Part shown: piece by piece, positions 34,986 to 37,526 of the stretch
Layout of the letters: each line of letters begins with the position of its first letter
How positions within the stretch are numbered: the stretch's first letter is position 1
NCBI GenBank assembly: GCA_014802265.1
Contig: JAAVCP010000091.1
Span: 1-37,526, forward strand
From: Bacteroides sp.
GTDB taxonomy: Bacteria; Bacteroidota; Bacteroidia; Bacteroidales; Muribaculaceae
DNA: 37,526 nt
Direction of reading: 5' to 3'
Notes under the pieces: model-generated
Told to the model about the DNA's origin: nothing
Database searches by the model: none
What the model saw: only the letters and a program-made list of their open reading frames with translations
Program-made: the position numbers and the translations under genes

Positions 34986-35063
34986 TTGATTTGGAGGGAT
35001 TTCAATACTTATATAAGTATACCTTCACCGGATTTTTAGGATTGGGTGAGGGTTGATGTAAAA

Positions 35064-37253
35064 TCAATTGATGGTGAGAGGGAAAGAGTGAAGGAGGGCA
35101 TCGTCGGAAGTACCCCCGTAGAGGATTTCGTAGTTGCCTTTGAGTATCTCCATATTTTCAGTGGTGGGGTTGTAGATTTCAAACGCTTGTGGGGTAAGGG
35201 TAAAATCTATGACTTTTTCTTCGCCCGCTTTGAAATTCATTCTACGGAATGCTTTCAGAGATTTTAATGGTCCTTTTGGATCTTGTAAATTACGCACATA
35301 TACTTGTGTTACCTCGTCCCCCTCTCTGTCACCAGTGTTTTTTACCGGAATTGAGAAGGTAAACCTGTCTCCTGCGTTGATGACTGGTGTGGCAGATTCT
35401 GTAGAACCATAGTCAAATGTGGTATAACTTAACCCGTGACCAAAAGGGTAGAGTGGGGTGCCTGTAAAGAAACGGTAAGTACGGTTATTCATTGAGTAAT
35501 CTTCAAAATCAGGAAGATCATTTGTGGAAGCATAGAATGTGACAGGCAGACGACCGGCAGGATTGTAGTCACCTGCAATCACTTCAGCCACGGCAGTACC
35601 ACCTTGCTCACCAGGATAGAAGGCATCGATAATGGCATCGCATTGGTCGTGTTGCCAGGGAATTGCCACGGCACTTCCTGCACACATCACGAATACTAAC
35701 GGTTTCCCTGTGGTCTTCAATGCCCTCATAAGCTCAGTCTGAACAGCCGGCAGCTCAATCACTGTGCGGTCACCTCTATTGAAGCCTGGATAGTCAACGT
35801 CCATCTCCTCACCTTCAACAGCAGGGGAGAGTCCTCCCACAAATAGAATCACATCAGCATCTTTTACATTTTTGACAATTTCCGGGATATTGTACTCTTC
35901 ATTTTTGTTATCAACGAGATTACATCCTTTCTCATAAATAATCTCAGCTTTAGGGAAACGGTTCCTTATGCCATCGAGAATTGTTACTGTAGATTTAGGC
36001 TCACCATTGTAGTTTGCCCACATCATCACGGAGTCATTGGCATTTGGACCGACTACGGCGATCTTCCTTATTTCATTATTTAGGGGAAGAATATTATTAC
36101 TGTTCTTAAGGAGAGTCATTGATTTACGAGCCATTTCAAGAGCCTGCGCACGATGGGGGATGGCGGCTATGGTATCGATTGGCAAAGAAGCCCAGGGAGT
36201 GAGTTCATCATCAAAAAGATTACCAAGCTGAAAACGTGCTCTCAGCAAACGATAGACAGAGACATCAATGTCTTCCTCTTTGATAAGTCCTGCTTCCATA
36301 GCCTCCGGCAGTCTGCGGAATGCATCATACATACATTCAAGGTCAGTGCCGCTCAAGAGAGCATCTGCTCCCGAAGACTTGGCATCAGGATAAGTAAGAT
36401 GTCCCCATTCTCTGAAGAAATCGGAAATTGCCCCACAATCTGACACTACCACATTGTCATATCCCCATTCGTCACGCAAGATATGTCTGAGCAGAGTCTT
36501 GTTAGCGCAACATGGTTCGCCCTCAAATTGATTGTAGGCACACATCACTTCTTTCACACCTGCATCGCAAACAAGTGTCTTAAATGCAGGTAAGTAAGTT
36601 TCCCGGAGGTCACGTTTGTCAATATTTTCGGCATTATATTTATGTCTGTTCCACTCAGGTCCACTGTGCACAGCGAAATGTTTTGCACAGGCATGTAGTT
36701 TGTCATATTTCTGATTCGGCTCACCTTGAAGTCCTCTGACCACGGCTGTCCCCATCACAGATGTAAGATAAGGGTCTTCTCCGTAAGTTTCCATTCCACG
36801 ACCCCAACGCGGATCACGGAAGATATTAATATTAGGAGTCCACACAGTCAGCCCACTGTACTGCGGACGATTGCCGTTCTTTACACCTTCATTATATTTA
36901 GCACGCTGTTCGGTTGATACTATGTCGAAAGTGGTATAGACGGCTTCAGGATCGAAGGTTGCTGCCATGCCGATAGTTTGGGGGAAGACGGTAGCAACTC
37001 CGGCGCGAGCCACCCCATGAAGGTCTTCATTCCACCAGTTATATTCCGGAATACCGAGACGCGGAATAGCAGGTGAGTCATGACGCATAAGCGATACTTT
37101 CTCCTCAAGTGTAAGTCGTTTGAGAAGGTCAGCCGCACGTTCATCGGCAGTGTATGACGGGTCTTTATATATTTCTGTCTGAGCAAAAGTTCCCAGACAA
37201 CCAACCAGGGATAAGATACCTGTTACGAGAGTTCTGATGTTAAGTTTCTTCAT
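35064..37253 (-). CDS. GH3 family glycosidase, beta-xylosidase-like
   Basis: This encodes 729 residues. I chose the ATG at 37253 over the earlier in-frame start because it begins the signal peptide (MKKLNIRTLVTGILSLVGCLGTFAQ) and sits right after a promoter. The GH3 N-terminal barrel has AKHFAVHSGPE (190-200) and the nucleophile Asp272 in VVVSDCGAI. The C-terminal alpha/beta domain carries the likely acid/base in AVEGEEM (Glu480 or Glu482), and a fibronectin-III-like domain closes the protein (QVYVRNLQDPKGPLKSLKAF). The SDCGA and EGEEM versions are more typical of beta-xylosidase or arabinofuranosidase GH3 members than of beta-glucosidases, which usually have SDW. With the GH127 and CE1 genes it suggests arabinoxylan-type substrates, although it lies 24 kb away from them. 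Confidence 0.92.
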   Translation of the reverse strand: MKKLNIRTLVTGILSLVGCLGTFAQTEIYKDPSYTADERAADLLKRLTLEEKVSLMRHDSPAIPRLGIPEYNWWNEDLHGVARAGVATVFPQTIGMAATFDPEAVYTTFDIVSTEQRAKYNEGVKNGNRPQYSGLTVWTPNINIFRDPRWGRGMETYGEDPYLTSVMGTAVVRGLQGEPNQKYDKLHACAKHFAVHSGPEWNRHKYNAENIDKRDLRETYLPAFKTLVCDAGVKEVMCAYNQFEGEPCCANKTLLRHILRDEWGYDNVVVSDCGAISDFFREWGHLTYPDAKSSGADALLSGTDLECMYDAFRRLPEAMEAGLIKEEDIDVSVYRLLRARFQLGNLFDDELTPWASLPIDTIAAIPHRAQALEMARKSMTLLKNSNNILPLNNEIRKIAVVGPNANDSVMMWANYNGEPKSTVTILDGIRNRFPKAEIIYEKGCNLVDNKNEEYNIPEIVKNVKDADVILFVGGLSPAVEGEEMDVDYPGFNRGDRTVIELPAVQTELMRALKTTGKPLVFVMCAGSAVAIPWQHDQCDAIIDAFYPGEQGGTAVAEVIAGDYNPAGRLPVTFYASTNDLPDFEDYSMNNRTYRFFTGTPLYPFGHGLSYTTFDYGSTESATPVINAGDRFTFSIPVKNTGDREGDEVTQVYVRNLQDPKGPLKSLKAFRRMNFKAGEEKVIDFTLTPQAFEIYNPTTENMEILKGNYEILYGGTSDDALLHSFPLTIN

Positions 37254-37258
37254 AGTGA

Positions 37259-37289
37259 CAAAATTACGATTTTCCAATTAGATTTCAAA
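37259..37289 (-). promoter_or_regulatory. Promoter of the GH3 gene, with a nearly leaderless start
   Basis: On the minus strand TTTG (37289-37286) and TAATTTTG (37266-37259) are 19 nt apart, a full consensus match. The ATG at 37253 begins 5 nt after the -7 box, about where transcription should start. Confidence 0.65.
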
Positions 37290-37438
37290 GTTTTTATTAA
37301 ATTATAAGTGCAAATAATAAGAATTCTTGAAATAAATAAGAGTTAGTTATAATATATTACAAAGCAGAAAATATACCCCGTTTATGATTTTATAAAAAGG
37401 TGTAATATAATAGAGTTTACATCAATTAAAAGTTCATG

Positions 37439-37526
37439 CTAATTTCGAGAGGAGATACGCCAGTTATGAATGCCAGCGGCAATGTGGAATATTCTGCCCA
37501 CATAGTCGTTAGCCCGGAGTCTGCAC
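37439..37526 (-). CDS. Possible 3' end of a gene entering from the right edge
   Basis: On the minus strand an open frame runs from the window edge to a TAG at 37441-37439 and reads YVGRIFHIAAGIHNWRISS near its end. The GC content rises above that of the AT-rich spacer to its left. An opposite-strand frame starting at 37466, with AGGAG upstream, is also open to the edge, so the orientation is uncertain. No family is recognised. The rest of 37290-37438 holds nothing I can name. Confidence 0.25.
   Translation of the reverse strand, partial: CRLRANDYVGRIFHIAAGIHNWRISSRN

Overview
The window looks like a chromosomal accessory region of a Bacteroidales gut anaerobe, most plausibly Muribaculaceae-like. 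This is inferred from four things: Bacteroidetes-type promoters (TTTG about 20 nt before TAnnTTTG), mostly absent Shine-Dalgarno sites, many secreted proteins ending in type IX secretion (T9SS)-like C-terminal sorting tails, and polysaccharide-degrading enzymes. No database search was possible, so the taxonomic call is an inference. I saw no rRNA, tRNA, CRISPR array or intact insertion sequence.

Layout. 1-4.5 kb: an operon encoding a large secreted protein (P1) and a C10 (streptopain-like) cysteine peptidase, both with sorting tails. 4.5-5.1 kb: a gene-poor stretch with a 64-bp perfect palindrome, a second hairpin and a possible zinc-ribbon gene remnant. 5.1-11.5 kb: a carbohydrate island. 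A GH127 beta-L-arabinofuranosidase lipoprotein and a CE1-type esterase run leftward, and a second GH127 runs rightward. The divergent promoters between the GH127 genes carry a mirrored four-site repeat array. 11.6-14.5 kb: two decayed genes joined at one breakpoint, an N-terminally truncated Omp28-like secreted protein and a frameshifted, C-terminally truncated TPR/TM/HTH regulator. 14.5-16.6 kb: an operon of a secreted metallo-beta-lactamase-fold hydrolase, a PnuC-family transporter and thiamine pyrophosphokinase, which looks like thiamine salvage.

16.9-22.4 kb: a two-gene operon of secreted repeat proteins. The second is a 1240-residue mosaic with propeller-like repeats, Ig-like domains, a choice-of-anchor-J-like domain and an Omp28-like CPNC module. 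22.4-25.4 kb: a secreted BIG2-like protein and an intact TPR/TM/HTH regulator. 25.8-27.2 kb: a cytoplasmic helical-repeat protein. 27.2-31.8 kb: a second C10 peptidase plus partner (P2), with gene order reversed relative to the first cassette. 31.9-33.6 kb: a frameshifted TPR/TM/HTH regulator divergent from that cassette. 33.9-34.9 kb: GDP-L-fucose synthase. 35.1-37.3 kb: a GH3 glycosidase.

How the parts fit: eight proteins carry T9SS-like tails, but no T9SS machinery is present here, so they probably depend on a system encoded elsewhere. The two peptidase/partner cassettes are paralogous. The TPR/TM/HTH proteins sit beside secreted-protein genes and are candidate membrane sensors for them. 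Two of the three are broken by single-base length changes, one of them in a seven-base homopolymer. The GH127, CE1 and GH3 genes suggest arabinose- or xylose-containing plant glycans as substrate.
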